NCBI RefSeq assembly: GCF_014650715.1
Contig: NZ_BMVM01000007.1
Location: forward strand, 62,001 to 126,000
Reading direction: 5' to 3'
From: Streptomyces bluensis
GTDB lineage: Bacteria > Actinomycetota > Actinomycetes > Streptomycetales > Streptomycetaceae
Length of the DNA: 64,000 bases
Shown here: in pieces, positions 35,009 through 43,992 of the stretch
Layout of the letters: each line of letters opens with the position of its first letter
Numbering within the stretch: position 1 is the first letter of the stretch
The notes under the pieces: generated by a model
What the model was told of the DNA's origin: nothing
The model's input: only the letters and a program-made list of their open reading frames with translations
Database searches by the model: none
Translations under genes and position numbers: made by a program

Positions 35009-37144
35009 GTGATGGCCGAAGACCGGGTGCTGAGGGTGCGCACGCTCCTCGACGCCGTACGGGCCGAGGGCCGCAGCGCGCTCACCGCGCCCGAGGGCAA
35101 GGTGATCGCCGACGCGTACGGGATCGCCGTTCCGGGTGAGGAGCTGGCGAGGGACGTCGACGAGGCGGTGGCGTACGCGGCGCGCTTCGGCGGGCCGGTC
35201 GTCATGAAGATCGTCTCGCCCGACATCTTGCACAAGACCGACGCGGGCGGTGTGATCGTCGGGGTGGAGGGTTCCGCCGACGTGCGGGCCGCCTTCCACA
35301 AGATCGTCGAGAACGCGCGGGCGTACGATCCGCAGGCGCGCATCGAGGGCGTGCAGGTCCAGGAACTGCTCCCGCAGGGGCAGGAGGTCATCGTCGGGGC
35401 GGTCACCGATCCGACGTTCGGGAAGGTCGTGGCCTTCGGGCTCGGCGGCGTGCTGGTCGAGGTCCTCAAGGACGTGACCTTCCGGCTGGCTCCCGTGGCG
35501 GCCGACGAGGCCCTGTCGATGCTGGACTCGATCCGCTCGGCGGAGATCCTGCACGGGGTGCGCGGCGGCGCCGCCGTGGACCGGTGGGCGATCGCCGAAC
35601 AGATCCGCCGGGTCTCCGAACTCGTCGCGGACTTCCCGGAGATCGCCGAGGTCGACCTCAACCCGGTGATCGCCACTGCGGAGGGCGCGGTCGCGGCGGA
35701 CATCCGCGTGATCCTCGCGGACTCGGTGCCGACGCCACGGCGCACCTACACGCGCGAGGAGATCCTGACCTCCATGCGCCGCCTGATGCAGCCCTCCGCG
35801 GTCGCCGTGATCGGCGCCTCCAACGAACAGGGCAAGATCGGCAACTCGGTGATGCGCAACCTCATCGACGGTGGCTTCTCCGGGGAGATCCACCCGGTGA
35901 ACCCCAAGGCCGATGACATTCTGGGCCGCAAGGCGTACAAGAGTGTCACGGACGTTCCCGGTGAGGTGGATGTGGCGGTCTTCGCGATCCCCGCCAAGTT
36001 CGTGGCCTCGGCCCTGGAGGAGGTGGGACGCAAGAAGATCCCCAACGCCGTACTGATCCCCTCCGGGTTCGCGGAGACCGGCGAGCACGCGTTGCAGGCC
36101 GAGATCGTGGCGATCGCCGAGCGGCACGGCATCCGGCTGCTCGGACCGAACATCTACGGCTACTACTCGACCTGGCAGGACCTGTGCGCCACGTTCTGCA
36201 CGCCGTACGACGTCAAGGGCGGTGTCGCGCTGACCTCGCAGTCCGGTGGCATCGGAATGGCCATCCTGGGCTTCGCGCGCACCACGAAGACGGGCGTGTC
36301 GGCGATCGTCGGGCTCGGCAACAAGTCGGACCTGGACGAGGACGATCTGCTCACCTGGTTCGGTGAGGACCCGAACACCGAGTGCATCGCGATGCACCTG
36401 GAGGACCTCAAGGACGGGCGCGCCTTCGTCGAGGCGGCGCGGGCGACCGTGCCGAAGAAGCCGGTCGTGGTCCTGAAGGCGGGCCGTACGGCGGCCGGAG
36501 CGAAGGCGGCGGGCTCGCACACGGGCGCGCTGGCCGGCGACGACGCCGTGTACGACGACATCCTGAAGCAGGCCGGCGTCATCCGGGCGCCCGGGCTGAA
36601 CGAAATGCTGGAGTACGCGCGCGCGTTGCCGGTGCTTCCGGCGCCCCAGGGCGACAACGTCGTGATCATCACGGGCGCGGGCGGCAGCGGCGTCCTGCTG
36701 TCCGACGCGGTCACCGACAACGGGCTCTCCCTGATGGAGATCCCGCCGGACCTGGACGAGTCCTTCAGGAAGTTCATCCCGCCCTTCGGGGCCGCGGGCA
36801 ACCCGGTGGACATCACCGGGGGTGAGCCGCCGTCGACGTACGAGGCGACGATCCGGCTGGGCCTGGAGGACCCGCGCATCCACGCCCTCGTCCTCGGCTA
36901 CTGGCACACCATCGTGACCCCTCCCATGGTCTTCGCCGAGCTCACCGCGCGCGTGGTGGCCGAATTCCGCGAGCGCGGCATCAGCAAGCCCGTGGTGGCG
37001 TCGCTCGCGGGTGACGTGGAGGTCGAGGAGGCGTGCCAGTACCTCTTCGAGCGAGGGGTCGTGGCGTACCCGTACACGACCGAGAAGCCGGTGGCCGTGC
37101 TCGGCGCGAAGTATCGCTGGGCGCGGGCGGCGGGGCTGCTGTGA
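35009..37144 (+). CDS. NDP-forming acyl-CoA synthetase (ACD-like)
   Basis: A 711-residue fusion of an ATP-grasp domain (about 1-240: GPVVMKIVSPDILHKTDAGG) with CoA-binding and ligase domains (about 255-711: VAVIGASNEQGKIGNSV; phosphohistidine-type GSHTGALAGDD). It is in the acetate--CoA ligase (ADP-forming) superfamily. It probably activates an organic acid to its CoA ester, perhaps oxalate, to start or replenish the Frc/Oxc cycle. The start is GTG 35009 or ATG 35012, immediately after frc. Third gene of the oxc-frc operon; a hairpin follows at 37211. Confidence 0.82.
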   Translation: MMAEDRVLRVRTLLDAVRAEGRSALTAPEGKVIADAYGIAVPGEELARDVDEAVAYAARFGGPVVMKIVSPDILHKTDAGGVIVGVEGSADVRAAFHKIVENARAYDPQARIEGVQVQELLPQGQEVIVGAVTDPTFGKVVAFGLGGVLVEVLKDVTFRLAPVAADEALSMLDSIRSAEILHGVRGGAAVDRWAIAEQIRRVSELVADFPEIAEVDLNPVIATAEGAVAADIRVILADSVPTPRRTYTREEILTSMRRLMQPSAVAVIGASNEQGKIGNSVMRNLIDGGFSGEIHPVNPKADDILGRKAYKSVTDVPGEVDVAVFAIPAKFVASALEEVGRKKIPNAVLIPSGFAETGEHALQAEIVAIAERHGIRLLGPNIYGYYSTWQDLCATFCTPYDVKGGVALTSQSGGIGMAILGFARTTKTGVSAIVGLGNKSDLDEDDLLTWFGEDPNTECIAMHLEDLKDGRAFVEAARATVPKKPVVVLKAGRTAAGAKAAGSHTGALAGDDAVYDDILKQAGVIRAPGLNEMLEYARALPVLPAPQGDNVVIITGAGGSGVLLSDAVTDNGLSLMEIPPDLDESFRKFIPPFGAAGNPVDITGGEPPSTYEATIRLGLEDPRIHALVLGYWHTIVTPPMVFAELTARVVAEFRERGISKPVVASLAGDVEVEEACQYLFERGVVAYPYTTEKPVAVLGAKYRWARAAGLL

Positions 37145-37210
37145 ACGGCAGGGGCCGCCGGGGGCTGATATCCGGAGTGTCGGGGGGCGGTACATGAGGT
37201 GAGTTAGCGA

Positions 37211-37243
37211 GGGGGCGGCCGTCGGTGCGCGTCGGCCGCCCCC
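37211..37243 (+). terminator. 11-bp GC hairpin before transporter genes
   Basis: GGGGGCGGCCG (37211-37221) pairs with CGGCCGCCCCC (37233-37243), between the acyl-CoA synthetase stop and the first OFA transporter. It may terminate or attenuate transcription into the transporter genes. Confidence 0.55.
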
Positions 37244-37320
37244 AGGACCCGAGCGCACACGAAAGGCATTGGACAGGGGGCGCTGGCCAGAACTTTCGAC
37301 GCAAGGGGTGCTTTCGCGAT

Positions 37321-38709
37321 ATGACAACCACCGACCTGACGACGTCCGTCCCCTATAGGGAGGTGACGGACCGCAACGGCCGCCTGTACCGCGTCGGTGA
37401 GACCGACCGGGACATCATGGGGCGACCGCGCTGGACCATGGTGCTCTTCCCCTGGATGGGGATGCTGGGCATCAGCTCCTCGGAATACGCGTTCACATCC
37501 GCCGAGGACACCCTGCACGAGGCCCACCTCTGGAACAGTGGGCACATCTTCTGGCTGATGGGCGTCTGGGTGTTCTTCCAGGCCGCCGTCGCCTTCCCGG
37601 CGGGACAGCTGCGCGAGAGCGGCAAGCTGCCCGCACGGTACGCGATGATGCTCGGCGCGTTCGGCACCGTCTGCGGCTACCTGTCGCTGGCGTACGCGCC
37701 TCATGTGATCGTCGCGTACATCGGCTTCGGCATGTTCAGCGGCATCGGCGCCGGCCTCGTCTACGCGACCTGCGTGAACATGGTCGGCAAGTGGTATCCG
37801 GAGCGCAAGGGCGGCAAGACCGGCATGGTCAACGGCGGTTTCGCCTACGGCTCGGTGCCCTTCGTGTTCCTGTTCACCTCGTACATGGACCTCAGCAACT
37901 ACCAGGGTGTCCTGGTGATGGTGGGGCTCATCTGCTGCTCCGTCGTGGCCTTCGCGGGATGGTTCTTCAAGGACCCGCCGAAGAACTGGTGGCCGCCGCA
38001 CGTCGACCCGCTGAAGCAGACCGACGACCCGAAGATCCGGCGGGCGCTGGAGAAGAACCCTCCCGCGGTGAAGCAGTACACCCCGAAGGAGGCGGCCCGC
38101 ACACCCGTTCTATGGATGATGTGGTTCTGTCTGCTGTGCACGGCCGGAATCAACATCTTCGGTATCGCCTTCCAGGTGCCGTTCGGCAAGGACATGGGCT
38201 TCGCGGGCGGAATCGTGGCCACCGCGATGTCCCTGAAGGCCATCGTCAACGGCACGGGACGCGGTGTGATCGGCTGGATCTCCGACCGCTTCGGGCGGCG
38301 CAACACGCTCATCATCGTGTGCGTCGTGCTGGGCACCGCCCAGTTCGGTGTGCTCGTCTCCGGCCAGATGGGCAGCATGCCGTTCTTCCTGTTCTGCTCC
38401 ATGGTGTCCGGGTTCGGCGGCGGCGCGATCTTCCCGCTGTTCGCTGCCATGACGGCGGACTACTTCGGTGAGAACAACAACGCCTCCAACTACGGCATGG
38501 TCTACAGCTCGAAGCTCATCTCCGGTCTCGTGGGCTCCGGCATGGGCGCGGTCGTGGTAAGCGCCTGGGACTACGAGGGCGCGTTCGTGCTGGCCGGCTC
38601 CATCGGTCTCGCGTCGGCCGTCCTCGCGCTGTTCCTGAAGTCACCGGACCGGCCGCGTACCCGGGGCATCGCGCCCAACCCGCAGCCTCTAGGTGAGGAG
38701 ATGGCCTGA
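37321..38709 (+). CDS. OFA-family MFS transporter (oxalate/formate type)
   Basis: A 462-residue major facilitator of the oxalate/formate antiporter (OFA) family with about 12 membrane helices. Family marks include GFGMFSGIGAGLVYATCVNM, VGKWYPERKGGKTG and ADYFGENNNASNYGMVYSSK. ATG 37321 has AAGGGGTG upstream. It follows the oxc-frc-acyl-CoA synthetase operon, which supports oxalate (or formate) transport. A close paralogue follows immediately. Confidence 0.87.
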   Translation: MTTTDLTTSVPYREVTDRNGRLYRVGETDRDIMGRPRWTMVLFPWMGMLGISSSEYAFTSAEDTLHEAHLWNSGHIFWLMGVWVFFQAAVAFPAGQLRESGKLPARYAMMLGAFGTVCGYLSLAYAPHVIVAYIGFGMFSGIGAGLVYATCVNMVGKWYPERKGGKTGMVNGGFAYGSVPFVFLFTSYMDLSNYQGVLVMVGLICCSVVAFAGWFFKDPPKNWWPPHVDPLKQTDDPKIRRALEKNPPAVKQYTPKEAARTPVLWMMWFCLLCTAGINIFGIAFQVPFGKDMGFAGGIVATAMSLKAIVNGTGRGVIGWISDRFGRRNTLIIVCVVLGTAQFGVLVSGQMGSMPFFLFCSMVSGFGGGAIFPLFAAMTADYFGENNNASNYGMVYSSKLISGLVGSGMGAVVVSAWDYEGAFVLAGSIGLASAVLALFLKSPDRPRTRGIAPNPQPLGEEMA

Positions 38710-38745
38710 CATGACGGTTGGTCAGACAGGGCAGGTGGACCGGAC

Positions 38746-40140
38746 ATGACGGCCGAGCCCCTCGCCCGACGTACGACCGACACCACTCCTCCGTACCGTG
38801 AAATCACCGACCGCAGGGGGCGCGTCTACCGGGTCGGAGAATCCGACCGGCAGATCCTCGGGCTGCCGAGGTGGACGATGGTGGCGCTGCCGTGGGCGGC
38901 CATGCTCGCCATCAGCGTCTTCGAGTACGCCTTCGGGGCCGCCGAGGACACCCTCTCCAGGGCCCACCACTGGTCGTCGACCAACACCTTCTGGGTGCTG
39001 AGCGTGTGGATCTTCTTCCAGGCGGGGGTCTCCTTCCCCGCCGGAAAGCTCCGTGAGAAAGGCATCCTCAGCAGCCGGGCCGCCATGGTCACGGGATCGT
39101 TCTGCTCGCTGATCGGTTTTGTGAGCCTGAGTCACGCGCCGAACGTCGGGACAGCCCTGCTGGGCTTCGGTGTTCTGGGCGGACTCGGTTCCGGGCTGAT
39201 CTACTCGACCTGCGTCAACATGGTCGGCAAGTGGTATCCGGAGCGCAGAGGCGGCAAGACAGGACTGGTGAACGGCGCGTTCGCGTATGGGGCCGTGCCA
39301 TTCATCTTCCTGTTCTCGTATGGCTTCAACACATCCAACTACCGTACGGTGCTGGACCTCGTCGGCTTCTACGTGCTGGCCGTCACCCTGGTGTCGGGGC
39401 TGTTCTTCAAGGACCCGCCGAAGAACTGGTGGCCGGAGCAGGTGGACCCGCTGAACCGGGCCGGTGATGCCAAGTCGTCCGCCGCACTGGCGAGGAACCC
39501 GCCCGCGTCGCGCCAGTACACGCCCGGCGAGGCGCTGCGGACCGGCGTCGTCCCGCTCATGTGGTTCTGCATGCTGTGCTGTGCCGGCGTGTCCATCTTC
39601 GGCATCTCCTTTCAGGTCCCGTTCGCCAAGGAGATGGGTTTCGGTCCGCTGGTCGCGGCCTCCTCCATGGGCGTGATGTCTGTCATCAACGGCACGGGCC
39701 GGGGCGTCGTCGGCTGGCTGTCCGACCGGATCGGCCGACGCACGACGCTCACGTACGTCTGTCTCGTCCTCGCGGTGGCCCAGTTCGGGGTGCTGTGGGC
39801 GGGCGAGATCCGCAACGAACCGCTCTTCCTGGGTTTCGCGTTCCTCTCCGGCTTCGGCGGAGGCGCGTTCTATCCCCTGTTCGCCGCACTCGTCCCCGAC
39901 TACTTCGGCGAGAACAACAACGCCTCCAACTACGGCATGGTCTACAGCGCCAAGCTCGTCAGCGGTCTCTTCGGCGGCGGCCTGGGCGCCGTGGTCATCG
40001 GCGCGTGGGGCTATGTCGGCGCGTACACGACGGCCGGCGTCGTGTCCCTGGTCGCCGCCGGTCTCTCCCTGCTACTGCGGCAGCCGGGCGGTCCCACGAA
40101 GGGAGGGTTGTTCCGGCGGACCGCGGACGCGACCACCTGA
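38746..40140 (+). CDS. Second OFA-family MFS transporter
   Basis: A 464-residue paralogue of the preceding transporter, with the same long N-terminal (YREITDRRGRVYRVGESDRQ), CVNMVGKWYPERRGGKTGL and DYFGENNNASNYGMVYSAK motifs, arising by tandem duplication. ATG 38746 lies 36 bases after the first stop with GGTGG upstream. The two may form a pair or have different substrates (for example oxalate in, formate or another acid out; inference). A strong terminator follows at 40154. Confidence 0.87.
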   Translation: MTAEPLARRTTDTTPPYREITDRRGRVYRVGESDRQILGLPRWTMVALPWAAMLAISVFEYAFGAAEDTLSRAHHWSSTNTFWVLSVWIFFQAGVSFPAGKLREKGILSSRAAMVTGSFCSLIGFVSLSHAPNVGTALLGFGVLGGLGSGLIYSTCVNMVGKWYPERRGGKTGLVNGAFAYGAVPFIFLFSYGFNTSNYRTVLDLVGFYVLAVTLVSGLFFKDPPKNWWPEQVDPLNRAGDAKSSAALARNPPASRQYTPGEALRTGVVPLMWFCMLCCAGVSIFGISFQVPFAKEMGFGPLVAASSMGVMSVINGTGRGVVGWLSDRIGRRTTLTYVCLVLAVAQFGVLWAGEIRNEPLFLGFAFLSGFGGGAFYPLFAALVPDYFGENNNASNYGMVYSAKLVSGLFGGGLGAVVIGAWGYVGAYTTAGVVSLVAAGLSLLLRQPGGPTKGGLFRRTADATT

Positions 40141-40153
40141 CGCTCCTCGTATG

Positions 40154-40194
40154 AAGCGGCCGTCCAGTGGCTTGAGGCCACTGGACGGCCGCTT
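40154..40194. terminator. 18-bp perfect bidirectional terminator
   Basis: An 18-base perfect stem (40154-40171 with 40177-40194) around TTGAG lies between the converging OFA transporter and the TAT-signal isomerase-like gene. It should stop transcription from both sides. Confidence 0.85.
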
Positions 40195-40206
40195 CGTGCG
40201 GGTGGT

Positions 40207-41277
40207 TCAGCAGTTCTCCCTCAGCGAGTGCAGGTGCGCGCTGGAGCGGCGGGCGAAGGTGAACGACTCGGTGGGGTTGTCGTGCTCGGCCTGCCAGTGG
40301 TGGGCGAGGCGATGGCCCTTGAGGCGGGTGACCGCCGAGATGAACCGCTGGTAGTCGATGTCGCCGTCGCCGACGTCCACCATGCGGTAGCCGTAGGGGT
40401 TGGACGGGTCGCTCTCGCCGTCCTTCACGTGGAAGAGCGGGTAGCGGTCCGGGCTCTTGAGGACGTAGTCGATGGGCTCGAAGGGGGCGGGGGTGCCGTC
40501 GGGCCGCTTGGAGAAGCGGAACTGGGCCACATAGGCCCAGTAGATGTCCATCTCCAGGTACACCAGGTCGGGGTCGGTCTCTTCGAGCAGCACGTCGTAG
40601 AGGCGGACGTGGGGCTGGTCGGTGGCGAAGGAGAACTCCTCGGAGTGGTTGTGCTGGTAGAACTTCATGCCGCGTGCCTTGGCCGCCGCGCCGTAGGTGT
40701 TGAAGTCCTCGGCGGCGCGCTTCCACGCGTCGACGGTCGAGCCGTAGCGGAACGGGCCGGCGGCGGTGCCGATGTGCTTGAGGCCGAGGGCCTGGGCGTC
40801 GTCGAGGACCTTGTTCAGATTCTGCGCGAAGGTGTACGCGTTCGGGTCGCTGGAGTAGTAGCCGACGTGGCTGCCGATCGGGTTCAGGCCGTGATTGCGG
40901 GCCAGGCGCTTGAGCTGGGCGAGGGTGATGGGGCCCGCGGAGCCCTGCGTGTAGCCGGCGAACTCCACCTCGTCGTAGCCGTACTTCTCCAGTTCGGCGA
41001 AGACGGGCGTGAAGCCGAGCGTGGAGACCTTGTCGCGCAGGCTGTACAGCTGGATGCCGAGCCGTCCCGGCGGCAGGACGGGGCGGCCCCGGCCCGCGGC
41101 GTCGGCCGTGGCGGAGGTGGCGGCCGTGGCGGGAGTCGCGGCCGTGCCGAGGAGGGCGGCGGCCGTGGCGCCCGCGGCCACGCCGAGCATGCCTCTTCGG
41201 CTGAGGCGTTGGGAGAGTTCGGGATCGTGGTTCTTGCTGGTCGCGGCCGTGCTGCTGGGGCGGATCAAGCGGCTCAT
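40207..41277 (-). CDS. TAT-exported sugar phosphate isomerase/epimerase-like protein
   Basis: A 356-residue xylose-isomerase-like TIM barrel with a twin-arginine signal (LSRRGMLGVAAGATAAAL, residues about 25-43). The barrel starts LGIQLYSLRD; metal-site residues appear in YQHNHSEEF, EMDIYWAY and FHVKDGE. Secreted members of this family occur with 3-keto-sugar pathway genes. It is last in the 20-kb minus-strand run, 115 bases after the EboF-like gene, and its export suggests action on a sugar outside the cytoplasm. ATG 41277 with GAGGAG upstream. Confidence 0.8.
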   Translation of the reverse strand: MSRLIRPSSTAATSKNHDPELSQRLSRRGMLGVAAGATAAALLGTAATPATAATSATADAAGRGRPVLPPGRLGIQLYSLRDKVSTLGFTPVFAELEKYGYDEVEFAGYTQGSAGPITLAQLKRLARNHGLNPIGSHVGYYSSDPNAYTFAQNLNKVLDDAQALGLKHIGTAAGPFRYGSTVDAWKRAAEDFNTYGAAAKARGMKFYQHNHSEEFSFATDQPHVRLYDVLLEETDPDLVYLEMDIYWAYVAQFRFSKRPDGTPAPFEPIDYVLKSPDRYPLFHVKDGESDPSNPYGYRMVDVGDGDIDYQRFISAVTRLKGHRLAHHWQAEHDNPTESFTFARRSSAHLHSLRENC

Positions 41278-41392
41278 GCCTGGAACTCCTCGGTGCTCGG
41301 GGGCGTTGTCAGTGGTGAGTGCTTCACTTGTGATCAGTCGGAAGAGACCGGTCGGGTGGGACCGCGGGCCATGGCGTGTCCGTCGGCGCCGA

Positions 41393-42787
41393 TCAGTCGA
41401 GACCGGCGAGGTGGAGCAGCAGTGGTTTCACATCGGTGGCCGCCAGGCGGCCGTCGACAGCACGGGGGGTGGAGCAGATGATGAGCGGACCGTCGTCGTC
41501 GCTCGTGGGAAGGCGGCCGTGGCTGCCGCGAATAGGCGACGGGTCGAGGGGCACGACCGCCATGCGGTAGCGCATGCCGAGTTTCTTGCGTGCGAGTGCC
41601 GTGGCCGCCTTGAGTTTTACGTAGGGGTCGAGCGGATCCATGAACAACTCGACCGGGTCGTAGCCGGGTTTGCGGTGGATCTCGACGAGCTGTGCGAAGT
41701 CGGGCGCGCGGGCGTCGTCGAGCCAGTAGTAGTACGTGAACCAGGCGTCCGGCTCCGCGATGGCGACGAGTTCGCCGGAGCGCGGGTGGTCCAGGTGGTG
41801 GGTCTTCTTGCCCTCGTCGTCGAGGAGTTGCTCGATGCCGGGCAGGTCGGCGAGTGCTGCCCTGGTCGCCTCCAGGTCCTCGGGGCGGCGTACGTAGACA
41901 TGGGCGATCTGGTGGTCGGCGACCGCGAAGGCACGTGAGGCCATCGGGTCGAGGTACTCCATGCCGTCCTGCGTGTGGACTTCGAGGAGGCCGGCGCGGC
42001 GCAGTGCGCGGTTGATGTCGACGGGACGGTTCACGCGGGTGATGCCGTACTCGGACAGGGCGACGACGGTACGGCCCTCCGCGCGGGCGTCGTCGAGGAG
42101 AGGGGCGAGCGCGGTGTCCAGGTCGGTGGCCGCTTGCAGGGAGCGCGGGTCGTCAGGGCCGTAGCGCTGGAGGTCGTAGTCGAGATGAGGGAGGTAGCAG
42201 AGAGTCAGGTCCGGGTGCCGGGTGCGGATGATGTGGCGGGTCGCGTCGATGATCCAGCGGCTGGAGGCGAGGCCGGCGCCAGGGCCCCAGAAGTGGAAGA
42301 GCGGGAACGTGCCGAGTTTCGCCGTGAGTTCGTCATGCAGGGCCGGGGGCCGGGTGTAGCAGTCGGGTTCCTTGCGGCCGTCGGAGTAGTAGACCGGACG
42401 GGGGGTGACAGTGATGTCGGTGTCGGCGCCCATGGCGTACCACCAGCAGATATTGGCGACCGTGTAGCCGGGGTGAGCGCGGCGGGCGGCGTCCCACAGT
42501 TTGTCCCCGGCGACGAGGCCGTTGTGCTGGCGCCAGAGCAGGACGTCGCCGAGTTCGCGGAAGTACCAGCCGTTGCCGACGATGCCGTGCTCGGCGGGGA
42601 GCGTGCCGGTCAGGAACGTGGACTGGGCGGCGCAGGTGACGGCGGGCAGGACGGTGCCGAGGTGGGCACGGGAGCCGGACTGGCCGAGGGTCTTGAGGTG
42701 GGGCATGTGGTCGAGGAGCCGGGGGGTGAGGCCGACGACGTCCAGGACGAGGAGAGGAGTGGGCCCCGCTTCGGGGTGAGGGGTCAC
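41393..42787 (-). CDS. Nucleotide pyrophosphatase/phosphodiesterase, EboF-like
   Basis: A 464-residue alkaline-phosphatase-superfamily protein. It has the metal/nucleophile region LLVLDVVGLTPRLLDHMP and TVLPAVTCAAQSTFLTGTLP (Thr nucleophile), and YLPHLDYDLQRYG with SEYGITRVNRP later. Position and family match EboF, the last member of Ebo clusters. GTG 42787 overlaps the EboE stop by 4 bases (GTGA), indicating coupled translation. Its substrate is unknown; it probably removes a nucleotide or phosphate from a pathway intermediate. Confidence 0.8.
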   Translation of the reverse strand: MTPHPEAGPTPLLVLDVVGLTPRLLDHMPHLKTLGQSGSRAHLGTVLPAVTCAAQSTFLTGTLPAEHGIVGNGWYFRELGDVLLWRQHNGLVAGDKLWDAARRAHPGYTVANICWWYAMGADTDITVTPRPVYYSDGRKEPDCYTRPPALHDELTAKLGTFPLFHFWGPGAGLASSRWIIDATRHIIRTRHPDLTLCYLPHLDYDLQRYGPDDPRSLQAATDLDTALAPLLDDARAEGRTVVALSEYGITRVNRPVDINRALRRAGLLEVHTQDGMEYLDPMASRAFAVADHQIAHVYVRRPEDLEATRAALADLPGIEQLLDDEGKKTHHLDHPRSGELVAIAEPDAWFTYYYWLDDARAPDFAQLVEIHRKPGYDPVELFMDPLDPYVKLKAATALARKKLGMRYRMAVVPLDPSPIRGSHGRLPTSDDDGPLIICSTPRAVDGRLAATDVKPLLLHLAGLD

Positions 42788-43989
42788 GGCAGCTCCTTGA
42801 GGCCGAGGTCGGTCAACAGGTCGCGGGCGAGGGCGAGTTCGGCGGCGATGCCCTCGGCGAGCTGAGCACGGCCGCGGGGGCGCAGCTCGGGTGGGAGGGC
42901 CTGCCAGGTGTAGGTCTCCACCTCAAGGTGCCGGGTGAGCGGATGGGCGCCGCCCACAAGGCGGGTCAGGGCGGCGCGGAGTACGGGGAGGGTGGAGGTG
43001 AGGGGTGCGGCGGGAGCCGCGTGCAGCGGGACATGGAAGTGGGCACGCCAGGGCGAGGCATCGGGCAGGGCGTCGCCCGCGAGGGCCTCACCGAGGTCGT
43101 CGGTGCCGCGCAGTCCGGCGGAGATGGGGGCCCCTCCCGCTCGAACGGAGGTGAGAGTGGGGGAGGTGCGGGTCTGGTGCAGGAAGCGGGGTTCGTCGAA
43201 GGCGGCGAGTGCTTCGCGGACGTCGGGGAGATGGGGGTGTTCGGCGTGCAGTGCGGCTGAGAGCTGGGACTTCACGATGGGGACATGGGCGCGGGTGAGT
43301 GCGTCCATCGCGGTGTGCGGGTCTTCGAAGGAGGTGGCGAGGTGGCAGGTGTCGACGCAGATGCCGATGCGGTCGTGACCGATCGCGGTGAGCGGGCCGA
43401 TGGCGTCGGCGGTGGTCTCGATGGTGCATCCGGGTTCGGGTTCCAGGCCGACGCGGATGGAGCGGCCGGTCAGCTCGTACAGGGCGTCGAGCCGTTCGGC
43501 GAGGGTGGTCAGTGCCTCGTGGGCGCGGGCGGCGCGGTCGTCGTCATACGCGGTGCGCCAGGCCAGCGGCAGGGTCGAGACGGTGCCCTCGGTGGCGTCG
43601 TCGGGGAGGAGCCCTGCGAGGACGCGGGCCAGGGCCGTGGTGTGGTCGAGACGTTCCGGGTCGGCCCAGTCCGGCTTGTAGACACGGTACTTGACCTCTT
43701 TGGCGCCGAAGCCCTCATAGGGAAAGCCGTTGAGGGTGACGACCTCAAGGCCGCGGCGGTCGAGTTCGGTGCGCAGCCCGCGCAGGGCGGACGGGTCGGT
43801 GACGAGGGCGTGGGCGGCGTCCTTCGCGAGCCACAGTCCGATGCCGAGGCGGTCGCGGCCGAGCCTGCGGCGCACGGGCTCGCAGTGGTCGCGGAGCTGG
43901 GCGAGAACGCCGTCGAGCGTCTCGGCGGGGTGGACGTTCGTGCAGTAGGCGAGGTGGACGGTGGAGCCGTCGGGGTGGCGGAAGCGCAT
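42784..43989 (-). CDS. eboE: Metabolite traffic protein EboE
   Basis: A 401-residue xylose-isomerase-like TIM-barrel protein of the EboE type, beginning VHLAYCTNVHPAETLDGVLA. VVTLNGFPYEGFGAKEVKYR, VYKPDWADPERLDHTTALAR and a metal-site-like GICVDTCHLATSFED follow. EboE proteins are found with EboA, EboB, EboC and EboF in clusters linked to scytonemin precursor export in cyanobacteria. It starts 3 bases after the TatD-like gene and overlaps the EboF-like gene. The biochemical role is not established. Confidence 0.85.
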   Translation of the reverse strand: MRFRHPDGSTVHLAYCTNVHPAETLDGVLAQLRDHCEPVRRRLGRDRLGIGLWLAKDAAHALVTDPSALRGLRTELDRRGLEVVTLNGFPYEGFGAKEVKYRVYKPDWADPERLDHTTALARVLAGLLPDDATEGTVSTLPLAWRTAYDDDRAARAHEALTTLAERLDALYELTGRSIRVGLEPEPGCTIETTADAIGPLTAIGHDRIGICVDTCHLATSFEDPHTAMDALTRAHVPIVKSQLSAALHAEHPHLPDVREALAAFDEPRFLHQTRTSPTLTSVRAGGAPISAGLRGTDDLGEALAGDALPDASPWRAHFHVPLHAAPAAPLTSTLPVLRAALTRLVGGAHPLTRHLEVETYTWQALPPELRPRGRAQLAEGIAAELALARDLLTDLGLKELP

Positions 43990-43992
43990 CGC

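Noticed and set aside
33697..37327. Two long minus-strand frames opposite the frc and acyl-CoA synthetase genes
   Set aside because: No family motifs; composition is typical of antisense of high-GC coding sequence, and the plus-strand genes show catalytic residues.
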